Shown here: piece after piece, positions 12,270 to 23,192 of the stretch
How the letters are laid out: each line of letters starts with the position of its first letter
Numbering within the stretch: position 1 is the stretch's first letter
Assembly: GCF_039555335.1 (NCBI RefSeq)
Contig: NC_092642.1
Coordinates: 9,000,752 to 9,064,751, forward strand
Origin: Amphiura filiformis
Lineage: Eukaryota; Echinodermata; Ophiuroidea; Amphilepidida; Amphiuridae
DNA length: 64,000 nucleotides
Reading direction: 5' to 3'
Made by a program: the position numbers and the translations under genes
The notes under the pieces: generated by a model
The model's input: only the letters and a program-made list of their open reading frames with translations
Database searches by the model: none
Told to the model about the DNA's origin: nothing

Positions 12270-12428
12270 AGCTCTCACAAAATGAGCATAAAGTTGGCTC
12301 CTTGCTTGGTCTTCAAAAATCAATGTTTCCTCTACAATGTCTTTTGTTTTCTATTGAATTGTGTCATGATTAATGGACTGTATCTTCTGTATTGCTCTGG
12401 CGAATTTATGCTCATTTTGTGGGAGCAT
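12270..12428. repeat. Inverted repeat, about 160 bp
   Basis: CTCTCACAAAATGAGCATAAA near 12271 faces TTTATGCTCATTTTGTGGGAG near 12407, giving roughly 20-bp arms around an unrelated 115-bp interior. It is probably a small non-autonomous DNA transposon; the class is unknown. Confidence 0.65.
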
Positions 12429-12552
12429 GTGATTGTGAGTTGAGGCTTTCTGGCTCTCAACCCTCCCTCGATATTTTGAAATTTCACCATACAACCCGAA
12501 ATAACTGGTATCAAGTCTTCACAACCCCAACGGTCCTCACAACCCTAATTCC

Positions 12553-12726
12553 GAGATGCCACTTTGTACCATTCAAAAAGCCTGAAAATGTTGAAATAAT
12601 ACAGAAATAATGCACAAATTTGGGTTTTAAGACCCAAAATAGGCTGAAAATAAATAGAACTAGAAGTGTGGAAATTATAATTTGGAAGGGACTGATTTCA
12701 GGCATAAACCTGAAAAGTGGCATCTC
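12553..12726. repeat. Inverted repeat, 174 bp
   Basis: GAGATGCCACTTT at the left faces AAAGTGGCATCTC at the right, with a second imperfect pair (AAAGCCTGAAA and TTTCAGGC) just inside. It looks like a short MITE. The frames crossing it are not genes. Confidence 0.65.
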
Positions 12727-13045
12727 AAAAATATGATGCAATCAGCAATCTTGAAAACAAAATGAGTTGTTTGTGATAAAAAATCAATTCTCATTTCCTG
12801 TATGACTATAATGTTGAAATGCCATCATAATTGTTCACTGGACTTTCAGCCTCTTGAATATTAATGCTCGGAAAGCAATGAAGACAAAGATAATTTGGTT
12901 AGAATTGATTTTAGCAACTTGTTTTGCTTGATTGTATCACAAAAATAAATCCATAGTACTGTGTAAGTACAAGATATTTAGACACAATCTATGGTCAAAA
13001 TGTGCATGGATACCAGGTGTCATTCCACATTCCAGGCAATTAGAG

Positions 13046-13182
13046 AATAAAAAATAGGAATTTTTGTTTTTTACTGTCCTCTACAGTGTGATAGATAATA
13101 GACAGGCCCAATATTTTAAGTAGTGGATGCTGGTGCAGCCGCTATCCACTACGATAGGTAGAGGATAGAAAACACAAAATTA
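13046..13182. repeat. Nested inverted repeat
   Basis: The outer arms (ATAGGAATTTTTGTTTT ... and its imperfect complement ending AAATTATTCCTAT) flank an inner pair GTAGTGGATGC / GCTATCCACTAC. Typical of a small fold-back element. Confidence 0.65.
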
Positions 13183-13645
13183 TTCCTATCATTTTTACCA
13201 TTTATTTTCATTCTTAGTCAGATAAATATTATTTTAATAACTGTAAACTATTTTAAGCAAAAAGTAAGTTACCATCATAAAAACTCCCCTTGTTATAAAA
13301 TGAACGAAACTTCACAGTATTCTGTTGCACGTGCTGCTTAGTGTGTGCGCCAGATTCCGCACTAGTCTCACTTCCCACTGACTAAGAATGGAGATTTGAA
13401 AGCATCTCATGAGGTGGGGTAACAGCCATGTCAACCTTTTCAATGGAATTATACAAATTTTGAAGTAGAACTGGAAGTAGAGCATGATGATGATAAATCT
13501 CAAAGTTTCAAAGCAAAAAATGTTGAAAGTTGCAGTAAAGTACTCCTGGATTCCAACCTGAGCATTATCGCTGTAAGTAGAAACGTTCGATGATGTTCTA
13601 CCTGACGACAGATAATAGTTTGTACAACTTCATAGTCATAGTTAC

Positions 13646-13882
13646 TCAATCATCTGATGAGAATCCATTCATTGATATTGGACTAGCAAGATCTAGATCT
13701 GAAGGACTGGTAAGCGTTGGGCTGGTCATGATGTAGTCTACTTCTTCACCCTCCTCTAGAGATTGCTCTGCCACTTCTCCGTTGGTCGTTGTACCATTGT
13801 TGTTTGAGTTGGGCTGATGGCATTGGTAGGAGTATATGAGGAGTGCATCTTCAGGGTCTTTGTGTGATCCTTTTGGAGGAAG
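13646..13882 (-). CDS. Candidate 3'-terminal coding exon, 78 aa plus stop, unknown gene
   Basis: I do not recognise the protein. On the minus strand a strong acceptor, TTCTTTTTTTGTTTTGTAG, is followed by 237 nt open in phase 0 to a TGA at 13646-13648. The product begins LPPKGSHKDPEDALL, runs through an Asn/Thr-rich segment (residues 25-34) and an acidic stretch EEGEEVDY (residues 43-50), and ends ...LTSPSDLDLASPISMNGFSSDD. That is a low-complexity, Ser/Pro/Asp-rich tail of the kind common at the C-terminus of regulatory proteins. It is less AT-rich than its surroundings and uses varied codons. The beginning of this exon is duplicated twice upstream in the gene (near 14098 and 14252). A donor in matching phase exists at 20600, so both exons could belong to one gene; that link is inference. 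Confidence 0.5.
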   Translation of the reverse strand, partial: LPPKGSHKDPEDALLIYSYQCHQPNSNNNGTTTNGEVAEQSLEEGEEVDYIMTSPTLTSPSDLDLASPISMNGFSSDD

Positions 13883-14345
13883 CTACAAAACAAAAAAAGA
13901 ACAATATCATTAAAATTGAAGACAAATAGATTTCTATGGCATGCCATAGTGGACAAAAGGTGTTTGGATTGAAGTTTGCATTTAAGATTTGACTAATAGA
14001 ACTTTATGGCATGCCATAGTAGACAAAAAGATTCGGGCTGGTCAGTGGCATTGTATAATCTTCAGGGTCTTTATGTCATATCCCTTTATAGGAGGAAGCT
14101 ACAAAAAACAGAACACCATTTCAATTTAATTTGACTAATAGATCTTTATGGCATGCCATAATGGACAAAAAGTGCTTGAGTTGGGCTGGTGGCATTGGTA
14201 GATAGATGAGGAGTGCATCTTCAGGGTCTTTGTGTGATCCTTTTGGAGGAAGCTGCAAAACAAAGAACATCAAATTTTCATAATTTCAGATTAAAAAACA
14301 AATCAATCTTTATGGCATGCCATAGTGAACAAAAATGCATTTCGC
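13883..14345 (-). repeat. Tandem duplications of the terminal-exon start and its acceptor
   Basis: Two further copies of the exon-start region lie upstream (minus sense), with exon-like starts at 14098 and 14252. The copy at 14252 is close to the real exon, keeping CTTCCTCCAAAAGGATCACA and a good acceptor GTTTTGCAG. The copy at 14098 has diverged. Copies are separated by units carrying the palindrome TATGGCATGCCATA (13935, 14005, 14147, 14311). Confidence 0.7.
14121..14252 (-). CDS. Possible alternative terminal exon, 43 aa
   Basis: This duplicated unit has its own acceptor (GTTTTGCAG) and starts in the same phase with the same first 17 residues apart from later changes (LPPKGSHKDPEDALLIY). 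A small deletion then shifts the frame to LPMPPAQLKHFLSIMACHKD and a stop at 14121-14123. If spliced instead of the exon at 13882, the protein would end with a short basic-hydrophobic tail in place of the acidic Ser-rich one. Equally it may be an unused, decaying duplicate. Transcript data would decide. Confidence 0.25.
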   Translation of the reverse strand, partial: LPPKGSHKDPEDALLIYLPMPPAQLKHFLSIMACHKDLLVKLN

Positions 14346-15338
14346 TGACTTGGTACTGTTTTACGCATTGCAAGCTATATTTACAGTTTGACATGTCACA
14401 CTGATACACTCCTTCAGTGTTGTAGATCTGCACAGTGCACATGTAGCGTCCCGAGTTTCATATAATAATGTTTTGTTAAATCTTGGAGACAAACCGAGAG
14501 CGAACTAAAAATTGGCAATAATTATGTCTGCTATGGCATGCCATTGATTTTAACCTACTGCAGCACAAAAATGACTTCAAAAACCAGGATACAGTCATAA
14601 GCAATTGATGTGCACCAGCAGTATTTAAAATGAATCAAATTCTCAAGGATCGACTAATGACGGTATGAAATCTATGGACCCTTATCAATTTTCATGGGCC
14701 CAAACTCAAATTATAAAATGTTAATGTTACACTGGTCATGCTGGTCCACTGATCTGTGACACTCTGTTAAACAGACTTCGGACTCCCACATCAACAGCAT
14801 GTAATGTCATGCACAACACCACTTAATACTGACTGTACAAACTTTGAATGCCAGCAAAATGTTGAAATATATAAGATATATTGTAAATTCAGAGACTAAA
14901 ATAATTTGTCTTTGGCAAACAATAATTATACTATCTGACTATAGCATTGGCACCATTGGCTTTATGGGTACTTTAATGGGGCATGTTTGTGCACTATCAA
15001 AATAATACGAAATGCATCAAAAGCCAGATTATTTTTTATTTTTTTTTGCCCTTTAGGCAAAAACGCACTAACCTGCCAAATTGACACAAATCTAGGACAG
15101 AGACCATTTGTTTTCATGGTGGAATGAATTAACAACATTTTGGCGATATTCAAAACAATTTTTTAGGTAATTGTGATATTTTTTCTCACTTTTTGGCCTT
15201 GTAAACACATTGGAATGATAGGAACAAAGGTATCACATTCCATTAGAAGGAGATCAGTCTGACCAGACATACCATAGTCTTGCATACCTTTTACTCTTTA
15301 CCAGACCTTTATTATTTAGTGTTTAAACTTTCTTTTCC
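14346..15338. other. Non-coding, nothing supported
   Basis: Probably intron if the minus-strand gene extends upstream. A weak minus-strand donor CAG|GTTAGT occurs near 15077, but no acceptor or convincing frame accompanies it. Confidence 0.45.
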
Positions 15339-16705
15339 TTAAGGGCTGGGGTATGAACGTTTGGACAGTATTTATTTTGGGACATCAGAGCACATCAGAC
15401 ATATCGAATTGCATTCTGAATACGAAGAATGTCATTCTGATATCAAATAATTTTGATTTTTGAAATTAGCAATTTAATACACATTTTATGGCAAATCATT
15501 AAAATTGATATTTTTGATATTTAACAGTACTTGAAGTAAACTTTATAAATCTGATGATTTATACTTAAAGTGTATGTAGGTGGGATGAAAAGCCGACGAT
15601 CAATTGAAAATTTTGACCTTTAAGTGTTGAAGATATGGATTTTTTCCCCAAAACACCAAAAAAATTAGGTCTTTTTGGGAAAAAATCCATATCTTCAATA
15701 TGAAAGGTCAAAATTTTCAATTGACCGTCGGCTTTTCCTCCCTGCTACATACACTTTAAGAATATATCATTAGATTTATATAATTTACTTCGAGGACTGT
15801 TATATATCAAAAATTTGAAAAATATCAAATTTTTATAATTTGTCATAAAATTTGTATTATATTGTGATTTTCAAAAATGAAAATTATTTGATATCAGAAA
15901 GACATGCTTCAGATTCAGAATGCAATTGACACGTCCGAGGTGCTCTCATGTCCCACAAAAAATACTATCGAAACACAATAAACGCTCATTTTAGATCCCT
16001 TAAGGGATAAACAATAAACGCTCATTTTAGATCCCTTAAGGGATCTAGAAGGAGCATTTATGGTGTTTCGACAGTATTTTTGTGGGACATGAGAGCACCT
16101 CAGAGGTATCGAATTGCATTCTGAATACTGAAGCATGTCTTTCTGATATCAAATAATTTTCATTTTTGAAATTCACGATATAATACAAATTTTATGACAA
16201 ATTATTAAAATTTGATATTTTTCAAAATTTTGATATATAACAACAGTCCTCAAAATAAATTTTATAAATCTAATGATATATTCTTAAAGTGTATGTAGTT
16301 GGGAGGAAAAGCCGACGATCAATTGAAAATTTTGACCTTTTATATTGAAGATATGGATTTTTTCCCCAAAAGATCTATTTTTTTTTGGTGTTTTGGGGAA
16401 AAAAAATCCATATCTTCAATACGAAAGGTCAAAATTTTCAATTGATCGTCGGCTTTTCATCTCACCTACATACACTTTTAAGTATAAATCATCAGATTTA
16501 TAAAGTTTACTTCAGGTACTGTTAAATCAAAAATATCAATTTTTAATGATATGCCATAAAATGTGTATTATGCAAATTTCAAAAAAATCAAAATTATTTG
16601 ATATCAGAAGGATATTCTTCGTATTCAGAATGCAATTCGATATGTCTGATGTGCTCTAATGTCCCACAATAAATACTGTCCAAACGTTCATACCCCTTCC
16701 CTTAA
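15339..16705. mobile_element. TTAA element: tandem pair of palindromes forming a palindrome
   Basis: The outer ends are TTAAGGGCTGGGGTATGAAC and GTTCATACCCCTTCCCTTAA. The element consists of two halves (about 15339-16001 and 16036-16705), each itself a near-perfect inverted repeat. Each half folds around a centre (near 15658 and 16376) where GATATGGATTTTTTCCCC faces its complement. At the junction a 36-bp segment containing AACGCTCATTTTAGATCCC and TTAAGGGAT is present twice (from 15975 and 16011). All four arms carry the TCAATTGAAAATTTTGACCT and GATATCAAATAATTTT segments. No transposase is present. Confidence 0.85.
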
Positions 16706-19153
16706 ATTAATTAAATGTTTTGTATTTGAAGGCATCTGCAAGTACATGGCACCGGGACATGGCATAATGTTAAAGCCTACAAAAATCAATGTAGGCATAC
16801 CGTACTTCAGGACTATTTATGTGAAATTTTAAAATGTACCGTACTTTGGCTATATGCATTAGGTAAACACATTTCACAAAATTCATATATGATCATTAAT
16901 ATTAGTAATAGTAAAGCCAAGGTACGTTTTCATCTAAAGACCCTAAAGCCAAGTTTTTCACCCAGCAGAGACCCCATTCAATTCATAGCATTTTCTATAA
17001 TGGCAAACATAAAAATACGAAAATAACAAAAAGAAGAAAAAAGAAAGACAAACTGATAAAAGTTTGACTACAAAGAAAAAACTGGTGCAGTTTATTATTT
17101 GTTTGTGTTCATGCCCCGTACCATAATTGTTCCACTACCAATATGGGTAGCCTTGATTTCAAGTAAGTGCTTCTAAGATAGTGGTTTCTACACAGATACT
17201 ACTCCGATATATTTTGTCATTATGCTGATAAACAAAAGCCACAGTTAATCCATGAACTACTAGTGTATAGTGTTTTCATGGTTTTTATGATATTAAAAAT
17301 AATAGCCACAAGTCATCTATGGTAAACCACTATGACTAGGACCATATGTCCAAATATGTCAACTGTCACTCTCTCCTTCTGGACAACAGCAAGAACTCCT
17401 TGAAGGCCTGTCACTATATAAAACAGCTGGAGGGGAGGGAGAACATATCACACCTATTAATCTTCAGCACTTAAAAAGAGATTAGGGCAATTAGCAAAGA
17501 TAACTAAAGATTATTGGCACACCACAAATATTATAGTATAACCAGCATGATCAGGGACTTTGGACACTGGCTGGGTATACATGTACCAATGGAGTAATTT
17601 GGTATGTATATAGGCCTATTCTCGTAGGCCTATTTTAAAGATGTTAAAGAACTGTGGCTTGGCGATGGAGTGACCAGGGCCATATAAACGAAACAAAAGA
17701 ACAAGATATCATATCACAGACCTCAGGTCCGAAAGGACTTGAGCAAGTCTAAATATGGGTGGTTATTGAACTATAAATGGATGCTTTTGATTGATTACTA
17801 TGGTATTTGGCAGTGGTGTAGTGTGGGTTATCCGATTGGGGGGGGGGGGCACCAACCATGAATGGGGGGAACCGGGCTTGATTGAGGGGGCACAAGCTGT
17901 TTTTGTCAATTTTCCAATGGGATTTACTCAATTTTGCCTTTTGGTTAATCTGGAGGATAAAGAAATGCATAAGAAATGGTGGGGAATCCGGAAATTCGCC
18001 TACATTCCTGGGAAATGAACATTTTATTCTGCCAAAAGCAGAGATCCTATAAAATAAATTTTAAGAAGCTAAAACTTAAGACAAGTGTTGAAAGGAAGTG
18101 ACACAATGCAGAAATTATTAATTAATCATGTGTTAATAGTAAATTTTAATGAAGTCGAGCATTTTGAAGTCATAATTATTTGAGACATGCAGTAGGCCTA
18201 TAGTATGCATGAAAGCTATAAAATTGATCAGTCTGATTTATCAGGTTGAATCACTTTTCCTGTTGATTTAATCATCACCATGATCGTTGAAAAGGATTCA
18301 TGTCCCTTTTCAGATTTTTAAAATGGATAAAATACTAAATTATTATGTGTGAAACTATAATCTATAGAGTTGTGTGGTTAGTGCATGATGCTCATCATTT
18401 AGTATGTGAACGTGCACTTCCACACGCACACCTGCTTATTTGTTAATATTTCCTGTTATTTACTATACCTTCTTTGGCATTTTGATGAATTACATCGATT
18501 CTCTTGTATTGTAGTCCTATCTAAAATGGGCTTTGTATCCACAGAAAAGAATTATGCAGAAACTTTATGTACAGCATATTCTGCAACATAAACATTTGCT
18601 ACAAATTCATCTGAGTGATTTGCTTACATGGTAAGATTGAGTGAAAAAGTTTATAACCAATGCAATATTTATTTGCTTTGGAACAAATTGTTTAAATTAC
18701 TCATAACCTGATAAACAAGAGATTGCAGAGAGAAGACTTTGGACAGAATTATATTTTATCTGAAATACCAGATCTGATAACCGACTTAAAAGTTTGTGAT
18801 AGTCTACCGTTATTTGCAATGTCAAAGGCAAATCATACCACATATAGCAATGCAAATTACAAAGTTTCAAATGATTACTGGTATTCTGATTTCAAATGGC
18901 TATTTTGATTTCAAATGATTCAAATGGTTATTTTGATTAAATGTTGTTGACTATATAGGCTAGGAGTTACCTGTTATTGTGCAATGTTTATTGTGTGAAA
19001 ACATAATGTGGTGTAAACATGGTAAACACTAAGGTCCATGGCCAGGCTTGCAATAGCCAGGATTTTTTTTTTGGTGTGCCTTTAGTTTTGTGCAATGCAA
19101 CCCTGGCTACAGGTCCATCCATGGTTGTATTTTCATTATAAGTTTACATAAAG
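16706..19153. other. Non-coding; one dispersed repeat fragment
   Basis: The region holds a copy of the CAGTGGTGTAGTGTGGGTTA / G-run / GGCACCAACCATGAATGGGG repeat at about 17812-17930 and TAGGCCTA octamers at about 17610, 17624 and 18192. I see no supported gene; short frames near 18406 and 18723 have no splice signals. Confidence 0.5.
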
Positions 19154-19465
19154 CAGGCCTTCTCAACTGGTGGCGCGCGCACGCGCCACTTGTCAAAGTG
19201 GCGCACAAAGTGGCTCACAGTAATTTTAATAATTTTTTCACATAAATCTTGAACAAAAACGCATTGAAAATACCCAATCTGGGCCTTTAAAAAACCTTAA
19301 AATCCAGGAGCTTCCGGGCTGGACCCCCGATAAAACACCACTGCACCTTACTCGCTATGCATACGCGCAACCTCGCAAAGTCCTCCCTTGACATGTTGGC
19401 ACTTCAACTCAAGCTCACTAAAAATTTTCAGTTGGCACTTCAAATAAACTAGTTGAGAAGGCCTG
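19154..19465. mobile_element. hAT-type MITE with perfect 8-bp target duplication
   Basis: Termini are CAGGCCTTCTCAACTGG and CTAGTTGAGAAGGCCTG, inverted over the first 15 bases. The identical octamer ACATAAAG flanks both sides (19146-19153 and 19466-19473), the duplication length typical of hAT transposases. The interior has GTGGCGCGCGCACGCGCCAC near the left end and no coding frame. Confidence 0.92.
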
Positions 19466-20599
19466 ACATAAAGTGTCAAAACATTTAGTTATAATTATTT
19501 AAGCAAGGGATTTTGATTTCAAATGTACCACACAAAAGACTCTCAATATATTGGTAAACAGCATTTTTGATCAGCATCAATTTCTCAAGTTACAAGTGGG
19601 TCACAGTACATTCCAAATTCCAAGCATGCAATGGAGTATTGAATTCAGTTGTTAGGACAAAAGATTTTACAAACAACTTGTGAGTCAATAGTCCAATAAA
19701 GATTATGGCATGCCATGCTAGAGTCTGCCATTGAGAAATTTGAACAGTTCAGGTGTTTGCATAGTGGTTTACAGTTATATTTAGCAATGGGTCAGTTATA
19801 TGTAAAATATCATAAACTTATTGATTGGAAAGAGGATTAAGGCTTTTTACATGTTTTATGCAATCATATCATATGTTTGAGGTGATCTGTCAAATTAGTT
19901 GAATATTTGAAGTGCAATTACTGTAACAACTTGATGTTTTGATGTGCAATTACTGTAACAACTTGATTGTGCAATTATAACAACTTGATTGATAAATGTA
20001 TATTTTGTGGTATGAAGTTTGTTTTAAAAAGGTAAAAAAGGTAGCTCTACAATATCTATCATAATTATGCCACAACTAATCATGCTAATTAACTTCAACT
20101 TGAAGGTTGAATAACCAATGTTTTTTTGCACTAAATGACCTTGAAAGTACACTGCATATTAGTTTTATTTTTACACTGCGCGATACTTTACAAATCATGA
20201 ATTCATCAATTATGATCAAAGAATAATCCCATAGGAGATGCAGAAGAGCCAACCAAACTATATTGTACCATTGTTGAAAATATCAAATGTGCCTACAATT
20301 TGCCAGTGTCAATAAATGGGATTCATGTATTTGTGACATCTGTTTAGATCTAGTCATTGTCTATTCATGAAATCACCGACTGGCATAATATTAAAGAAAA
20401 GGCTCGTCTCCATAGCAATGAAATTGAACTGATGACTATGGTATTATTATTAAAACATGGCATTAATACCAGATCATAGCGTTTGCTTGTATAATTAATT
20501 TGAAGTACCAGTAACAATCATCATGATCATACAAATTTACCATGGTCATGCCTGTAGGACTACAATTCTTGAATACCATTTCCCAGGTGCATTTCTTAC
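19466..20599. other. Intergenic or intronic, nothing supported
   Basis: Contains a TATGGCATGCCAT palindrome at about 19704 and a short direct repeat GTGCAATTACTGTAACAACTTG near 19912-19970. No gene signal. Confidence 0.5.
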
Positions 20600-20760
20600 C
20601 GAAATTCTAGCACATCTCGTTACATCTAGTCTCATTGGCATCTCCATATTTTTGACAGAATCCGGGAATGCTATCACAGCTGCTGCATCAACTTCCTCAT
20701 CCTCCGAATCAAAAACCTCATCATTTAATGGCTTCCCTGGTTCTGGTCTAAGCTTAACAG
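20600..20760 (-). CDS. Candidate internal coding exon, 161 nt, unknown gene
   Basis: I do not recognise the protein. On the minus strand a pyrimidine-rich tract ends in the acceptor TATGCTGGGCAG, followed by 161 open nucleotides and the donor TCG|GTAAGA. The exon starts with the last two bases of a codon and ends on a codon boundary. It encodes VKLRPEPGKPLNDEV, an acidic run FDSEDEEVDAAA (about residues 16-27), then VIAFPDSVKNMEMPMRLD and VTRCARIS. The frame stays open about 85 nt upstream but without an in-frame ATG, so splicing is more likely than a start here. Its phase-0 end matches the phase-0 acceptor at 13882. A tiny upstream exon at 21131-21152 would fit its start phase. Confidence 0.5.
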
Positions 20761-20869
20761 CTGCCCAGCATACAGGTAACACAAATAAGGGATGAAGAGT
20801 TAAATAACAAATATCATCGAAAATTTCTGTTAATTCCACTATAAAGTTCTCCTCGGCTGCTACATTTTG

Positions 20870-21560
20870 TTAGCTAGCATGATCCCACATTGATCCAGGC
20901 CTTTCTGCAGCTCGTGAGCGGGAGGCGGGGAGGGAGAGACGCTTGACATGGTGAGTACCAGGAACATTGAAACACTGTCGTTGTAGTGTACTCTCTCTGT
21001 ATGAGAGAGTACCGTTATTTAGAGCAGAAAAATACAAAATGAATTGTTATTTCGCCTGGGTGATTAAGCCCAACGCGGCGCTGTCATCCAGCCAGCAAGT
21101 TTACAATGCAATCTGACAATGAAAAGTTACGGTGCGGTAAACCACCACGCATCGGCTGCTACGGAATGCATCACACCACCACAGAAACAATATTTTCCAT
21201 TGAATTTGCGATATTGAACAAAAATGAGATATTTTTGCCACTTGCTGTTTTCCTACTGAGTTTTGTACTCAGTGGCGCGTCTTGAAGTCAGAATTTATTG
21301 CCTAAACGCCCCCGACTCAGTAGTAGCAGATGAAGAGCTTCTGAATCAGAAGTCAGGAAAAGTGAACAGTCTCATCTCTCTGTAATTACGGAATATAGCG
21401 CGAATGCGTATTTTGTATATGGGTGCTGAACTTTGTTTTAAGATTGAGGCAATTTTTCCAACATTTTGGGTTGCCTGCCTGTTAAACCGAAAAGTTCTCA
21501 TTGCACGCTCATCACTGCATGTGCTATTTTCCGGACTGTTTTCTTTCAGTTTATAAGCAA
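20870..21560. promoter_or_regulatory. CpG-richer island, possible promoter or 5' region of the minus-strand gene
   Basis: Compared with its AT-rich surroundings this stretch has many CpG dinucleotides (for example GAGCGGGAGGCGGGGAG, CCAACGCGGCGCTG, CACGCATCGGCTGCTACGG). It lies directly upstream, in minus-strand sense, of the exon at 20760. A palindrome, TACTCTCTCTG ... CATACAGAGAGAGTA-like, sits near 20988-21012. Promoter function is inference from composition and position. Confidence 0.35.
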
Positions 21561-21970
21561 TGGAACAATTTGAACTCCAATTTTAAAGATTCAACCTGTA
21601 GGCCTACATTTACATCACCATAACATGTGCATTCTATAAAATCAGCAAATATAATTTAATTTATAAATCCGTATAAATAAAAGTACTTCGCGTGTGTGCG
21701 GCAAAAGTTTCCAAACGGGGGATTTGTTATAGCCCTCTCAAGCGCATTAATGCCGAGACTAGCATCTGGCAACCCAAAAACGTTGAAACGAAGCAGGGTC
21801 CAGAACCACAGAACCGAAGAAGTCGCCACCATCCGTGTGAAGTGGTGGGGGTGAGGGGGGTGGGGGTTCCGGGAAGGAAATATAAATGAAAGAAAGAACT
21901 AACGAACGAAAGTTAGCCTATGGAGCATAAAAAGGTCTTAGGTCGATTTGCTTGTTGTGTATGCTGCAGC

Positions 21971-22008
21971 TGAGACGAAAATACCTTTTTAAAGGTATTT
22001 TCGTCTCA
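21971..22008. repeat. Perfect 38-bp hairpin
   Basis: TGAGACGAAAATACCTTT is followed by TT and then its exact reverse complement. It lies at the start of a cluster of TAGGCCTA octamers. Confidence 0.92.
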
Positions 22009-22760
22009 GGTAGCCTAGGCCTATTATAGGTCCTAGGCCTATGGCTCAAAAGTTACGCGTGCGGGGGGAGCCTGGGGGTCTTCAAAACAATTTTGGATGC
22101 TGACTTTAGGCCTACCTACATTGCTGTTGCTATACCTATCAGTATACCAATTTTTCACAAAAAACACCCACAAAGTAGGCCTAGGCCTACCCCACATCGA
22201 ATTGTGATGATTTTTACGATCCTCCGGATGGGCAAATTATAGACTATTTCCAAACAAGTCTAAATAGCCTGTACTGCAAAAACAGCATAGCAAAACTTAA
22301 CAAACACCGTAGTGAACACTTAATAAACACTTGTTTGTACAGTGAAGGTATAGGCCTAGAGGTGTTAATTTATAAACACTAAAATAACGAGGTAACTAAA
22401 AGGGACTAAAACACGTAGGCCTACAAAAAGATGTTAACACAAGATAGTGGTATAAGCGTGCTTTTTAACGCTATCGTTTTTGGAATTTTTAGCTCCACGG
22501 CCTATCCTATATAATAATTTGAGCTAATTTGGCCCTATTTTCAGTTCATTCAAGCCTTATTTTGCCCGAAAATCGGTTCTTAGTTCCTAGGTAAGTGATC
22601 AGTGAGGTTGCATAATGATCCCGCTGACTATGGAAAAGTAGCGACCGAAGCCGGAGTAAAAATGCCAAGGGAATGGGGAACTGAAAGAAAGAAGAAAGAA
22701 AAATTTAGCGGAAAAAAGTTTTTGTCTTCTCTTCTTTCTTTCTTTGACATAAATTAATGA

Positions 22761-23109
22761 TTAATTCGTGATCCTAACATCCTCTATTTATGTCATTTTT
22801 CATTAGATATCCACGAAAAAAAAACCTAGGCCTATTCCCAAAATTTCAGTTGATTCCGATTTTGCGTTCGCGAGTTATGCATGATTATGTGTAGGCCTAT
22901 TACACTGCTCCATAGCTAATGCGTTGTAATTTCGTTCTGGTGCACCAGAACGAAATTCAAATTTCACGATATCTTTGCTAAACGAATTAATCTGCAAGAA
23001 ATATTTTGTACATAAACATTATGTAGCCAGAGGTTTCCAGTGATATAAAAATCTCAACTTTTTTGAGAAAAGTGGGGATGAGGCTGTGGATCACGAAATG
23101 CCCTTTTAA
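22761..23109. mobile_element. TTAA MITE, five-copy family, copy 1 (with two GGCCTA insertions)
   Basis: The left end, TTAATTCGTGATCC, lacks a few bases of the family terminus. The right end is GGATCACGAAATGCCC then TTTTAA. The interior is shared with 24362-24710, 49059-49398, 56133-56852 and 57803-58149. A perfect 30-bp palindrome at 22928-22957 (arm AATTTCGTTCTGGTG) is conserved. Relative to the other four copies this one has an extra GGCCTA at two TA sites, near 22838 and 22892. Confidence 0.88.
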
Positions 23110-23192
23110 GACAAAACAAAATGGTATTAATTTTCTGTATTTAGGCCAAGAAAAAAATTGTTTGCTTGCCCTCAAATGACTTTTAAAAATTG

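Noticed and set aside
20948..20956. ATG directly followed by GTGAGT on +, a possible first exon of a divergent gene
   Set aside because: Only a start codon and a donor; no downstream exon on + could be found.
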